Assembly: GCA_944472155.2 (NCBI GenBank)
Contig: OX235279.1
Span: 61,167,564-61,231,563, forward strand
Length of the DNA: 64,000 nucleotides
Origin: Trichobilharzia szidati
Lineage: Eukaryota > Platyhelminthes > Trematoda > Strigeidida > Schistosomatidae
Direction: 5' to 3'
Positions 33,763-43,598 of the stretch are shown here, in pieces (position 1 is the first letter of the stretch; every line of letters begins with the position of its first letter). The notes beneath the pieces are model-generated. The model made no database searches, was not told where the DNA came from, and saw only the letters and a program-made list of their open reading frames with translations. Made by a program: the position numbers and the translations under genes.

Positions 33763-35357
33763 TCACCAAGCAGATATGGAATGCAGTTATGAGACTAAGG
33801 CTTGGTGGAAACTCGGCTAACTGAACCAGAATCGAAGTCTTTACAAACGTGACAGCACCAATACGCTTCTACCATTATTTTCAGCAGATGATGGAGTGAA
33901 AAATGATTGACTAACCAGAAGTGGCTTTTTATCAATTGAAAATAGAAAGCTGATTGGATGAAAATAATTTTTTGCAATTAGTATTTCTTACTTGTATACG
34001 CATACAAATAAGTGGGGAAAATAAACAAGCGGCTTTAAAAAATTCTGAAGGTGGTAAATACTGACTGCTATTATCTGACGGAATAACTGAATTGTCAGAG
34101 GATGAAGGTTTATTCACCTAGGTTCGTATTCTATGGCGTTGTCAAACGAAACGATCTTCTAAACAACCAAAACTTAATTGTTCCTTCCATAGATATAGTT
34201 AATAATTCATCTTCGAAATTGTTACACTTACCAGAGAAAATAAGCAGCGGCAGTCATTAATAAATTGCGAATCTAACTTGAATAGGCTTTCTAATAGGCG
34301 GGTCGGATGTCTAGTAGAAGACACGAGTATATTTTTTTCAAGACATATGTACGCTTTATTGTACTTACATCAATTCCTTTTTCTTATTATCAGAAGAACT
34401 TTTCGCAGAAATTTGTATTTTGTCTTTATCTCAGATAGCTTGTTTAATAAAACATGACGACAGTAGCCAAGAAACAACCACACAGTGTAAGACGTCCTAA
34501 GAGCTTGAAAGCCATATCGTTGAGGTTGTCAGAATTTACATAGGTTTTAGATAAATAACCTTCATTTCAAAGTGACTCCTTCACAAAATATCGGTGCTTT
34601 TATAGGATCATTGTAGCATCCTTTTTTCTTTTAATAAGGTAATACTTCCACTAACACTGTATATCATACTGAACGGCAGTTGAGTATTCATAACACATGT
34701 CTACTCAGTTCGATCAGGGTAACCTGACCGATATATATATGACTTGTGCTTCTTGCTCAAAATTATGCTTATAACGCTAGCATGTCGTTATGTGATTCCA
34801 CCAAACCGAAACGGTGTCATAAAGACGAGCAATCTTTGAGACTTCTCGTATCCCCAGCACCCACTCCCTATACATAAAGAATGATGGACGGCAATTCTAT
34901 ACTAGGTAGTTTCTATTTAACAGACAGATGGCTGTCTTACTGACAACACAAGTGATCTCAGTTAGGAGATACCCGGTAAGAGTTTGTCTTCACACTGCAT
35001 ACCTGAAGATACTGGGGTCACTTGGAAGGCTGTAGTACGAAGAAGTCATCATATCTAGTTTTTACACTGTCAATTTTTGCATTATTTGAGAATAAAGGTC
35101 GATGTTGCATGATTTCTTTCAGCTAACATATATAAAGCAAGTGTCAAGTAGATAAAATTATTCGCTAACTCTTGAGAGAAAACCTAATATTCTCTTGTAC
35201 TATAAACACATAAAGTACGCATCTCTCATCTGTTCCTTGAGAAAATCATATAATTTCTAAATGGTAGTGCATGATATTATCCATCAGATTAGAAATGTAA
35301 TGTTCGGAGCGGAACGTGTCTACGCAGACATAAGCCATTGAGGAGAAATAGTTTTGG

Positions 35358-35508
35358 AGGTAATACTGCAATAAAGTCTACTGTGATGCGTTATATTCAC
35401 GGGAACTAAACAAAAGATGTAAAGGATGATGATGTCACTTTTGTCTACAACTGCTCGTTAGGGATGTCCACTGCCATCATTTTAATTTAATCTCATTCCA
35501 TATACTGG
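35358..35508. other. Unique sequence just outside the palindrome
   Basis: First bases that are not mirrored in arm B. No gene or element is seen. Confidence 0.5.
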
Positions 35509-35812
35509 TGTAACAACAGAAGACAAGGGCCAGGCAACAGATCGTTTATTAAGGAAAATCAACACATATTTATAGATTTTAATGTACATTATTGTAGATT
35601 ATTGTTAGTAGAAAATACAGTCTTTTGATTGGTTGTTTCTCACAGAAAGTTAACCTTGCATCTCTTTGTGGCTGTGTCAGATCATCCATATGCTAACTGT
35701 ATCCGCCTACGCAAAGCCTTTGTTCTCATTTTCTCACCACCAATATTGGGGACATAAACATTGACGTCAATTACTGTCTACCAACTTTGGCTAGCAGCCA
35801 GCTCTCACCACA
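35509..35812 (-). mobile_element. Solo LTR, 304 bp, with 4-bp target duplication
   Basis: Begins TGTAACAACAG and ends CTCTCACCACA on the plus strand (5'-TG...CA-3' ends). It is flanked on both sides by CTGG (35505-35508 and 35813-35816). The reverse complement matches 47439-47742 almost base for base. On its sense strand it has a CCAAT-like box, TATAAATA and AATAAA in the right order for an LTR promoter and poly(A) site. There is no internal region, so it is a solo LTR, normally left by recombination between the two LTRs of one element. The 4-bp duplication fits Gypsy-type integration. Confidence 0.88.
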
Positions 35813-36420
35813 CTGGTAGTTTTGGCTCTGATAGACTCCGATGTTTCAGAGTATGTCTGGAGGTTGAACTTGTTATTCTCCAGTATGTAGATGATATTGT
35901 CCTTTTAGGTGAAAACTATGTTGGAATACAGTCTTCTGAACACCTGGGATAAAAAATCTATCTGTGTTTGCATGAGTTTTGTCCATGCCAAATGACGGAT
36001 TGCGACAGAGGACTATTCTGCAATGAATCCTAGTTTCAATACAAGAAGTGATATTGCTGGATTTTTTGACCACTTCACTTATTCATTATGCTGTACCAGC
36101 GCCAACGAACTGATGGCTGACGAAATCCTAGCGAGAATAGAGAAGGATAGTTTGGAACTTGTCAACTTGTATCATCTTACATCCAGGGTGATATCTGATC
36201 ACTCACCAATGGATGTGTATGCTGCTCGTCACTTCGTTCCGTCCTATTTTATGGCTGTTATACTTGGTGATCAAGATTAATGTGTTTTGACCATTTTTGC
36301 CTCCGTTCAATCTTTCGTGTTAGGTTGAGGAAAATGGTTATTAACAGTGAGGTTACGACTGCAATTCCAGGTAAACGAAGGAAGTAAATCAAAGAGGTTA
36401 CGAGACCCTATCGACTGTGT
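35813..36420 (+). mobile_element. Old RTE-type reverse transcriptase fragment
   Basis: QYVDDIVLLGE at about 35880 matches the YADD block of RTE elements. FFDHFTYSLCC then ADEILARIEK at 36060-36150 match the DHFTYLGS and DEISARIQKAR blocks. It continues as SLRSVLFYG before fading near 36420. It has several stops and frameshifts. A solo LTR sits at its 5' side. Confidence 0.7.
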
Positions 36421-36959
36421 TTGATCGTGCCTGTAAAAATGGCACGCGTTTCATGTGAATCTACTCATCTATACGGAATATAAATTATCATGTGTTTCGC
36501 ATGACGAGCCATTAGGTTTGACATACAATATCAGCTAAATTACTGCTAAGCTGGAGAACATTTAGGTGTTGTACGACGAAAACATAATACCAATCCATAA
36601 AGTTTTCGTCCGTTGTTTTGAGATACTTAAGGAGATGTAGACTATCTGACTGGGATGCTACGAGACTGAATCTGATGTATTTACTCATTGGAACCTTCCA
36701 GATTCTGAAAATTCTTATTAGCCTTCATCTAATTATCCCTTCTCGAGTACACTTTCGTCGGTCATATTTTCACCCTACTTGGTTTTCTACTTTCTTGTGA
36801 TCTTTCTCGAAGTGTTACAACTCGTGTCACTAGTTTTTGTGCCAGTCTCTGCATTGATGTTGTTCGGTTAACTATTCACCACTTACACGTATGCTGAGTA
36901 CAAGCTTTCCTTTTTCTCATCGAAATTTAATGGTATTTTCGTATATTACGTAATTATAG
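36421..36959. other. AT-rich intron-like sequence
   Basis: No gene or repeat recognised. It ends in TAATTATAG, a plausible splice acceptor for the coiled-coil exon at 36960. Confidence 0.5.
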
Positions 36960-37008
36960 GGGAGAGAAGAGCAACAAGAATTAAAAAATCAATTGATAGT
37001 TCTCAACC
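36960..37008 (+). CDS. Coiled-coil exon cut by a Penelope-like element
   Basis: Starts after the acceptor TAATTATAG and reads GREEQQELKNQLIVLN. The frame stays open a little way into the left inverted repeat (QEKGKAQTAKK). No donor is seen before the repeat, so the element appears to have landed in or right at the exon. Confidence 0.5.
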
Positions 37009-37262
37009 AAGAAAAAGGGAAGGCACAAACAGCGAAGAAAATTTTCTTTTCGACGATTCATTTTCATGAGCTGTACAATCGTAATTATAATTAACAAAGA
37101 AATCTTTAGACCAATCAGTTGCTGGTAAATTTTGTCCTTGGAAAATTGTATTACATGATGTAAGGTGTAAGAAGGGATGACTAATTGTAAGTTAGAAAGG
37201 AGACAGAAGTTGGCATGACGTAATAAGTGTGAGATAGTGAATAATCAATAATCGCGTGTAAA
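37009..37262. repeat. Left inverted repeat (pseudo-LTR) of the Penelope-like element
   Basis: Pairs with 39238-39486. The match is nearly perfect, with a three-base insertion near 37019 and one change near 37253. The outer ends are AAGAAAAAGG here and CCTTTTTCTT on the right. Confidence 0.85.
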
Positions 37263-37285
37263 TTCAAAGCTTCAATCCTTGACAG

Positions 37286-39028
37286 CTGTTACAAGTACAT
37301 TCATACGCGACCGAGCCACCGTTATCTACTGTCCAGGGAACACAAACGACAACTTAAACAGCTCCAAGAAAATAAAGACATAATCCTCGTCCGTCCTGAT
37401 AAGGGCAATGGTATTGTAGTAATGAATAGATCCGATTATAATGAGAAGTTGACAGATATACTATCAGATAACACCAAATTCTTCGAATCACCGAACCAGA
37501 AAGACACAAAATTGCTGAAGAGAATGAAAGAAGACTCAGTCATAACACCGGAGGTTTATGAGCAAATAAAACCTTGCAGTTCAACTATTCCAAGACTGTA
37601 TGGACTGCCTAAAGTGCACAAGGAGAATGTCCCACTTCGACCGGTCATAGACATGGTTAACTCACCATATCATCAAATCGCGAAGTGGCTAGCTGATATC
37701 CTCGAACCAGTTCAAAGACATATGACAAAATATAGCCTCAGAGATACATTTGACTTCATCGACTCAGTGAAGGATGTCAACGTGTCTGAAAGACAAATGA
37801 TCTCACTAGATGTCGTCTCTCTATTCACAAGCATCCCCCTAACTGAAACAATATGCTTCATTTGTGATTACATCGAAACCAACAACCTAGAAGTTCCTCT
37901 CCCAATAAACTATCTGAAGGAACTTCTTCTCAGATGTACGTTCAATATCCAGTTCAAATTCAATGAAAAGTTCTATGTACAGAAAGATGGAGTAGCTATG
38001 GAGTCTCCTCTCGGTCCACTCATAGCCGACTGCTTCATGGCGAGTCTGGAAAACAACATCCTCAATCCCTTGATAAGTCAACTGCACTTATACAAGAGAT
38101 ACGTAGATGACACGTTTATAATCTGTGATGAAAATTGTGATTTAGATTCTCTCCTCAAAACCTTCAACGCAGCGCATCCATCAATAAGTTTCACCTTAGA
38201 AAGAGAATCGAACAAGGCATTTCCATTCCTTGATGTACTACTCACCAGACGACACGACTGTACGATCCAAAGATCAATATAGCGCAAGCCAACATGGACT
38301 GGACAGTTTATCAACTTTCAGAGCTTCGTTCCACTAATCCGAAAGAGAAACCTGGTACGTACGTTGTGCTCAAGGATTAGAAAAATCTGCTCGGAAGACA
38401 TGGTGGAGAATGAATTAAATTTATTACGTAAAATCCTACTAGAGAATGGATATCCACCAAGATTTATTGACAAAAACATGAAGGAGAAGCCTCCGATGTC
38501 AAACATCGCAATGGTTCCTAAGAAGACTCTCTTCATGAACCTAGAATTCAAAGGTGATGTCGCAGCGGAAATTCTCAGAAACCGCCTTTCTAAATGTCTG
38601 AAGAAGACATTTCCAACAGCCACTCTACGTATCACATTCGCCTGCAGACAGTTAATCCAGTCTAACGCTAAGGACAAGATACCGCTTTTGGCCACCTCAA
38701 TGTGTATTTATCAATTTACTTGCTCGTGTGGAGCAAAGTATATTGGCCGTACGCAACGTCAAGTCCAAAAACGTATTCTGGAACACTGCCCCGCTTGGTT
38801 GGCCACAATAGCAACAGCTCGATCCTCGAACACCTTGTCATCTCTGGACATCGAGCACCCCCACGTGAATGCTTCACAGTGTTACACAGAGTCCCTCAAT
38901 ATCGTACAAAGGGACTTCGCATCCGCCATCTGTACATAGCTGAAGCATTAGCTATTCGAGATCTAAAACCGGACCTCTGCATACAAAAGAGATACATACA
39001 TTCTCTTACCTTACCATGGCCAGAGTAA
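37286..39028 (+). pseudogene. Penelope-type reverse transcriptase plus GIY-YIG endonuclease
   Basis: The frame is open upstream of the first Met (37422) from about 37286, reading YKYIHTRPSHRYLLSREHK. From the Met, RT motifs are PRLYGLPKVHKENVPLRPV (57-75), LDVVSLFTSIP (129-139), GVAMESPLGPL (190-200) and RYVDDTFII (226-234). A TAG at 38281-38283 replaces the Tyr of the conserved YRKPTWTGQ motif; the same frame continues afterwards. The GIY-YIG part reads CIYQFTCSCGAKYIGRTQRQ, then shifts frame near 38800 and continues NSNSSILEHLVISGH and IAEALAIRDLKPDLC to a stop at 39026-39028. The Gly to Glu change in GVAMESPLGP is also unusual. No longer active. Confidence 0.85.
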
Positions 39029-39237
39029 AGTTCTTATCACAATTTTGCTTCTTGTCTTTATTATGTAAGTTCACTATTATTACCATTATTATTTTATTTT
39101 ATTAATACTTTTATTATCATGTTGTCCCCATCATACACATTTTATTACCACTCTACTACTGTTTATTAATAACATTGTTTTTCATACATATTTTATACAA
39201 AAAACACTTTATAGCCTTTCCACTAGTTCCTGTCCAT

Positions 39238-39486
39238 TTTACACGAGATTATTGATTATTCACTATCTCACACTTATTACGTCATGCCAACTTCTGTCTC
39301 CTTTCTAACTTACAATTAGTCATCCCTTCTTACACCTTACATCATGTAATACAATTTTCCAAGGACAAAATTTACCAGCAACTGATTGGTCTAAAGATTT
39401 CTTTGTTAATTATAATTACGATTGTACAGCTCATGAAAATGAATCGTCGAAAAGAAAATTTTCTTCGCTGTTTGTGCCTTTTTCTT
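39238..39486. repeat. Right inverted repeat (pseudo-LTR) of the Penelope-like element
   Basis: Reverse complement of 37009-37262. Coiled-coil coding sequence resumes directly after it. Confidence 0.85.
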
Positions 39487-39855
39487 ATGACTCAATATGG
39501 GAATATTTCGTACATTGAAAAAAAAGAGAAGGATATTTTGAAAGAAATACAGTTGTCTCATCATATAAATAATCTCACAATGCAACTGGAATATTCACAA
39601 CAAGAAGTTCAACAGCAAAAGTTAAGAGGAAAATCCATTCAAGAGCAAAATCAAAGACTAGAAACTATGAAAGTTCAGTTACAGAAACCAACTCATGACA
39701 TGATCAATGAGATATTGTCTTTAATGGAGAAGTTAAATCAAAAAAACCTTGAACTGAAGCAAAAACAGGATGATGTCGACAATTTAAAGAAAATCATTGG
39801 TCTAAAAATCATCAAGAGCACAAAAAGTAATAAAATGGCAATAGGTTCTAATTAA
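39487..39855 (+). CDS. Coiled-coil exon after the Penelope-like element
   Basis: Reads YIEKKEKDILKEIQLSHHIN, LEYSQQEVQQQKLRGKSIQE and DNLKKIIGLKI. Strong heptad pattern, rich in Gln, Lys and Glu. A donor-like AAAAAGTAAT at about 39826 would end the exon; otherwise the frame stops at 39853-39855. The phase does not match the exon at 42474, so one exon may be missing or the gene is broken here. Confidence 0.55.
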   Translation: MTQYGNISYIEKKEKDILKEIQLSHHINNLTMQLEYSQQEVQQQKLRGKSIQEQNQRLETMKVQLQKPTHDMINEILSLMEKLNQKNLELKQKQDDVDNLKKIIGLKIIKSTKSNKMAIGSN

Positions 39856-40043
39856 AACACAATATTTCCCCGAAGAATAAGGAATTGAATCAAGATAAGG
39901 TATTTTCAGACTGGGTTTCTATCGATTTTCCCCCTTTGATGAGTTGATATTCACACAAAAATAATCAATTCAAAACGGTTTGTTGTATGAAGGAAAAAGG
40001 TCTATTTAGTAAATTTAAATCAAACTGCTATTTACAAGCCAAA

Positions 40044-41048
40044 TTAAGGGAAACATATCTTTTGATGGTTTTCAAGTTCCGTTAGAGTTACAAAGCGGAT
40101 ACTGCAATTTCTACAACAAAGAAACGCATTGTGATGTTTCTTAAGACAATGTTGCTTTAATGTAGAATGTTGAGCTGCTCTGTAAGTGCACAGAGTACAA
40201 GCAAATGGTTTTTCTCCTGTGTGTTTTCGGAAATGGGTCTTCAGGTGACTTTTCTCCACAGTCTGATACGAGCAAACTGAACACTTGAATGGTTTGTTTT
40301 TGGTATGAGTTGACATAATATGTTTCTGTAAGTGAACCTTTTGAGAGAACTCCCTCTGACAATATTCACAAACAAAATTTAATAAAGGCTTACGTTCACT
40401 GGAAGCAGGGGTTGTCTGGGCACATAAATTTATTTGACTGCAAACTGAGGTGGTATCTGGGTTTGAATCATCTGGAGGCTTTAGTGAGTTATCATCGAAT
40501 ACTTGTTCCGTTTCACAATCCGACTCTTGAGAAAACAAAATTGGGCACGAAGACATTTGGGTGCATGGAGAACTTCCATCAACAAGACAACAGGTTTTAC
40601 GAACAACCGAAGTAGTAGAAATACCCGGAGCGATTGAAGTGTAGTCAGTTGAGGTAGAGCTTAAGACAGATGGGACTTGACTCACTGACTCACATGGAGC
40701 TGAGTTTATGTCATTTGAATTCGCAGAGTTATAGCTACTTTTGTCATCAGCAACTATAAAAGATGAACTCGTTGTGTCTGAGATAGACATCACTTCGTGT
40801 GGAAAACTGTTAGAGTTGTTGACCATACTTGATGTATGCTTCATAATAGATATTCCATGTGCGCATTCAACATGTGCAATAAGATCCAATGGTGAAATGT
40901 AACATTCATCACAATGAGAGCATTCCAAAAATAACTCATTTCCAAAACTCAGCCTTGAACAGCCATCTGATTTATGTTGTATAAATTGATCGATAGCACA
41001 TAGACGAAAAATTCTAGCACACGTACCACAGAACAAGGAGTCAAACAT
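40044..41048 (-). CDS. C2H2 zinc-finger protein, single exon, intact
   Basis: 334 residues. Two atypical N-terminal fingers (C7, C10, H25, C30; and C43, C46, H59, H64) are followed by a Ser/Thr-rich linker (about 70-222) and four C-terminal C2H2 fingers: CEYCQREF..H..H, CSVCSYQT..H..H with the TGEKPF linker, CTLCTYRA..H..H, and a final CRNCSIRF..H..C. This is a probable sequence-specific DNA-binding transcription regulator. The second N-terminal finger, with DLIAHVECAHGISIMK, resembles the finger near the N-terminus of BCL11 proteins; that is only a suggestion. The ATG at 41046-41048 is the first in the frame. It lies antisense inside the coiled-coil locus. No breaks are seen. Confidence 0.8.
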   Translation of the reverse strand: MFDSLFCGTCARIFRLCAIDQFIQHKSDGCSRLSFGNELFLECSHCDECYISPLDLIAHVECAHGISIMKHTSSMVNNSNSFPHEVMSISDTTSSSFIVADDKSSYNSANSNDINSAPCESVSQVPSVLSSTSTDYTSIAPGISTTSVVRKTCCLVDGSSPCTQMSSCPILFSQESDCETEQVFDDNSLKPPDDSNPDTTSVCSQINLCAQTTPASSERKPLLNFVCEYCQREFSQKVHLQKHIMSTHTKNKPFKCSVCSYQTVEKSHLKTHFRKHTGEKPFACTLCTYRAAQHSTLKQHCLKKHHNAFLCCRNCSIRFVTLTELENHQKICFP

Positions 41049-42473
41049 CGTCTCGTGTAAAAATGAGTTTATTTGAAAAGCACGAGACCATAAATTTTCA
41101 ATTACCTTTTCTGATCAATCACATTATAATTAGACTTTGGACTATAAAAAACACACTGAATTTTAAGCAGTGTTATTGATTTTAGCTACACGTGTAGAAT
41201 GACAAACGAAAAATTTCCAATAGAATGCGAGGTAGCAAAACATACTGAGAGAAAGGTCATATAAAAATTAAAATGACCTGCAAGCATCGAGATTAATTAT
41301 AAATTTTTTTCAACTAACTGGATTTAAATTTTAACTAATCGTAGGAGTGTAGCTGTGCATACATTTACATTGTTGACACAAAATAGCATTTGCATCTAGT
41401 TAAAAGATACACCTAAATACAACGTTTAAGTGAAGACAGGTGAACACTGAGTTGTTTTAAGCAGTCGGAGCTATTTCTTTTCGAGAAATTAACTTGTTCA
41501 CACATCATATCAGGGCAGTTCAGAGCATAGATACCAACTTAGGTGGCATTATTCAGACACAGGTGTCTACAAGAAGCGGTGAACGAATGTACTGTTCACA
41601 CGTGAAATTTACAGTTTTTGTAAGAGTACGAATAGTGATTGCAGAAGTATTTGTAAAGTTTGAAAATAAATAAAGTCGACAGAGTAAATAGGTAAAAGGA
41701 GACCTAATGGTTATATCTTAGACGTCAGATTCACAGAAAGAAGACAGCAAGACAATGAGGAATCAGATTTACATACAGTCACACTACACAACATCAAAAG
41801 TAAGAACGAAATAAGATAATGCAGAGTCAAGACGACAGGTAGACAGTTTCAAATAATTGCAGGATCATTTTTCATAGGTAGATAAAACCCAAATGAAACC
41901 ATGTTACAGAATATATCCAAAAGGGAACTTCTTCATTTAATTATCTACCAGAAACTATCACCGTGGGCATTTCAGACAAATGGGCTAGAATACCGTACTG
42001 ATCTTGTTAAAGATCTTCCCACTCAAATGGCCAAGAAAGATTTTGAAACATAGAGGAAACAGGTCAGAATGACTTGAAACAATACACAGCCTGTGTAGTT
42101 TTACTGAATAGCGACACGACAAAGATGATTTTTCGAAATAGAAAACTAGTCATATGACAGTAAGCACGATATAGCGACGATACGCAACTGCTAAACCTGA
42201 AGGATTCAGAATATAAATTTCTAAGCCCACTTTTAAGAAAATCTGAATAGTACCAAAATTATATACAGTGGCCATTCACAGCTTTTATCAAAGTCATACA
42301 TGCAGATTTAGTGCAAAGTACAGTTCTTCAGATAATTCTTACTTTCTAGAAGAAATAACAAAGTGAAAACAAATTATGGAATTCACTAGCAATAACTACA
42401 CAGTTTATCACAGTAAGAATTCATTTATTTTCTGGAAGTTTTAACCACCAAATGAGACTTTTCCGAAATATAG
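41049..42473. other. AT-rich sequence upstream of the zinc-finger gene
   Basis: No coding signal on either strand. It would contain the promoter of the zinc-finger gene and intron sequence of the coiled-coil gene. It ends in CCGAAATATAG, a plausible acceptor. Confidence 0.5.
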
Positions 42474-42545
42474 AAGGAGATTCTGAAGAAACAAGCAGTG
42501 AGAGAACAGGAAATCAAAAAGCTACAAGCGAAAACAGCAGAACAA
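42474..42545 (+). CDS. Coiled-coil exon
   Basis: 24 codons, KEILKKQAVREQEIKKLQAK to AEQ, phase 0 at both ends. It is followed by a 38-base intron (42546-42583, GTAAGT to GTTCAG). Confidence 0.7.
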
Positions 42546-42583
42546 GTAAGTGAATTACTTTGTGCTACTAAACCATTGTTCAG

Positions 42584-42717
42584 GAAAGAGAATTGAAGGA
42601 GTTATGTGATGAAAAAGAAAGAATACGTGGGGAAATAAGGAGGATGAAACAAAAAGATGCGAAGCAGGAAACAATCCTGGCTGAAACTTCGAGCTATTGA
42701 AAGGGAATACCGAGGAT
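42584..42717 (+). CDS. Coiled-coil exon broken by an insertion
   Basis: Starts ERELKELCDEKERIRGEIRR and continues MKQKDAK. Another frame then carries LKLRAIEREYRG, so there is a one-base phase break near 42680. EYRG continues on the other side of the insertion as EYRGFQHQIY at 42866. The exon is therefore split by the insertion 42718-42863. Confidence 0.6.
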
Positions 42718-42863
42718 AACTCCATTATGGATAAAATTTTATTTTGATAACGAAACGTCATCAGTTAATATTACTGTACAACACTGTGTAATTTATCAAA
42801 ATGAAATCTTATCCATAGTGGAGTTATTCTCTACCACAGTGCCTAAGTTTTATACTTATATCA
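42718..42863. mobile_element. Insertion flanked by a 14-bp direct repeat
   Basis: The exon sequence GGAATACCGAGGAT occurs at 42704-42717 and again at 42864-42877, as a target-site duplication would. Most of the insert is a small MITE (42719-42824). The remaining 39 bases (to 42863, T-rich and ending ATATCA) may be a relic of the element that made the duplication. Confidence 0.65.
42719..42824. mobile_element. Small MITE with about 30-bp terminal inverted repeats and TA flanks
   Basis: Termini ACTCCATTATGGATAAAATT (42719 on) and the near-perfect reverse complement ending at 42824. TA occurs on each side (42717-42718 and 42825-42826), as for Tc1/mariner-derived MITEs. 106 bp, no coding capacity. 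Confidence 0.65.
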
Positions 42864-42877
42864 GGAATACCGAGGAT

Positions 42878-42990
42878 TTCAGCACCAGATTTACTCGAAC
42901 TCTCCGCCCATCAGTACTCAGTTACCAGAAGAAACTCTTGAGAAAGTAACTCCGAGATCACCTGCCACTTCTCTAAATCTAGACGGTCTG
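42878..42990 (+). CDS. Exon of the coiled-coil gene, tail region
   Basis: Reads FQHQIYSNSPPISTQLPEET, then VTPRSPATSLNLDGL. The coil ends here and a Pro/Ser/Thr-rich tail begins. The donor GTAAGA at 42991 and acceptor ACTTCAG before 43030 join in phase 0. Confidence 0.65.
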
Positions 42991-43029
42991 GTAAGAATAG
43001 TTGTTGTGTGACCTAAACTTTTACTTCAG

Positions 43030-43517
43030 AGTATTAATGGAACATCGGCCACGACACCAACCAGCATATTAAGGCAACCAGGTCAAGCGAGCAAGCGTAG
43101 TAGAGTTTTCTTTGCATCCGTTAGGTATATTTTTCATTCCTGAACGTTCCCAGTGGAACATAGGGCTTCAAGCTAGATCTTTTAGGTTTCGGTAGCAGTG
43201 GTATTTACTTTTACAGGATGGGGTTGCTAGCCTAATGCCCAACCTTCCCTGTTTACCAGTCTTATTTCTAGCTTAGCAAGGTAAAGGAGTGCGTCGGTCG
43301 GGGATCGAACTCCGAACCACTTGCGTGGTTGGCGAGCATTCTACCGCTGTGCCACCAACGCACATCCGTTAAGTATGAAGGTTCTGATTCTAAGATACAG
43401 GCTGATCGAAAAGCTTCAGACGATAGAGATGAAGAAAATGAACTCATACCTACGGTGGAGATAAGTCCATCTCTTATGAGCACTCCTAACAATAGCCAGT
43501 TACAGACACTTGAGCTA
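43030..43517 (+). CDS. Tail exon with a SINE inserted inside it
   Basis: Without the inserted SINE (43129-43362) and one copy of its target duplication, the frame runs SINGTSATTPTSILRQPG, then SKRSRVFFASVKYEGSDSK, then DDRDEENELIPTVEISPSL to LQTLEL and a GTAAGT donor at 43518. KRSRVFF fits an RVxF-type phosphatase docking motif. With the SINE present the frame stops early in the SINE. An alternative is that the SINE is now spliced out, since the left duplication contains TTAG-GTAT and the right one ends in TTAAG, but that splice would shift the frame. Confidence 0.65.
43129..43362 (-). mobile_element. tRNA-derived SINE inside an exon
   Basis: About 234 bp between two copies of CATCCGTTARGTAT (43115-43128 and 43363-43376). 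The minus strand starts with a tRNA-like head (43289-43363): acceptor halves GTGCGTT and GACGCAC pair, followed by the A-box TGGCACAGCGGTAG and the B-box AGTTCGATCC. The tail is A/T-rich at the 43129 side. This is an insertion by target-primed reverse transcription. Confidence 0.85.
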
Positions 43518-43598
43518 GTAAGTTTCACTTGCCTTGTATCACCTACATTTAAGTTACTAATACGCACTAATGTAGATAATAATCTTAAATGATTACAG

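Larger units (their letters stand above)
23038..35357. repeat. Palindrome arm C (right arm)
   Basis: This is the mirror of 10480-22806. It contains the same features as arm B on opposite strands. Unlike B, its outer end continues into unique sequence that carries the rest of the coiled-coil gene, so C is the best candidate for the original copy. It has private changes such as an 18-base deletion near 25570 and a changed catalytic motif in the reverse transcriptase. Confidence 0.95.
37009..39486 (+). mobile_element. Penelope-like element between inverted terminal repeats
   Basis: A reverse transcriptase (37286-38283 and on) followed by a GIY-YIG endonuclease (about 38698-39028) is the defining layout of Penelope-like elements. 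The unit is bounded by inverted repeats of about 250 bp (37009-37262 and 39238-39486), which fit the pseudo-LTRs of this group. The 5' coding end is missing and the 3' noncoding part is T-rich. It sits in the coiled-coil locus in the same orientation. Confidence 0.85.

Noticed and set aside
37009..37262. Hammerhead ribozyme in the Penelope-like repeats
   Set aside because: No CTGANGA core with a matching GAAA was found by eye in either strand of the repeats; a structure search would be decisive.
43289..43363. tRNA gene
   Set aside because: The tRNA-like fold is the head of a SINE with a body, tail and target duplication, and the T-arm is imperfect.
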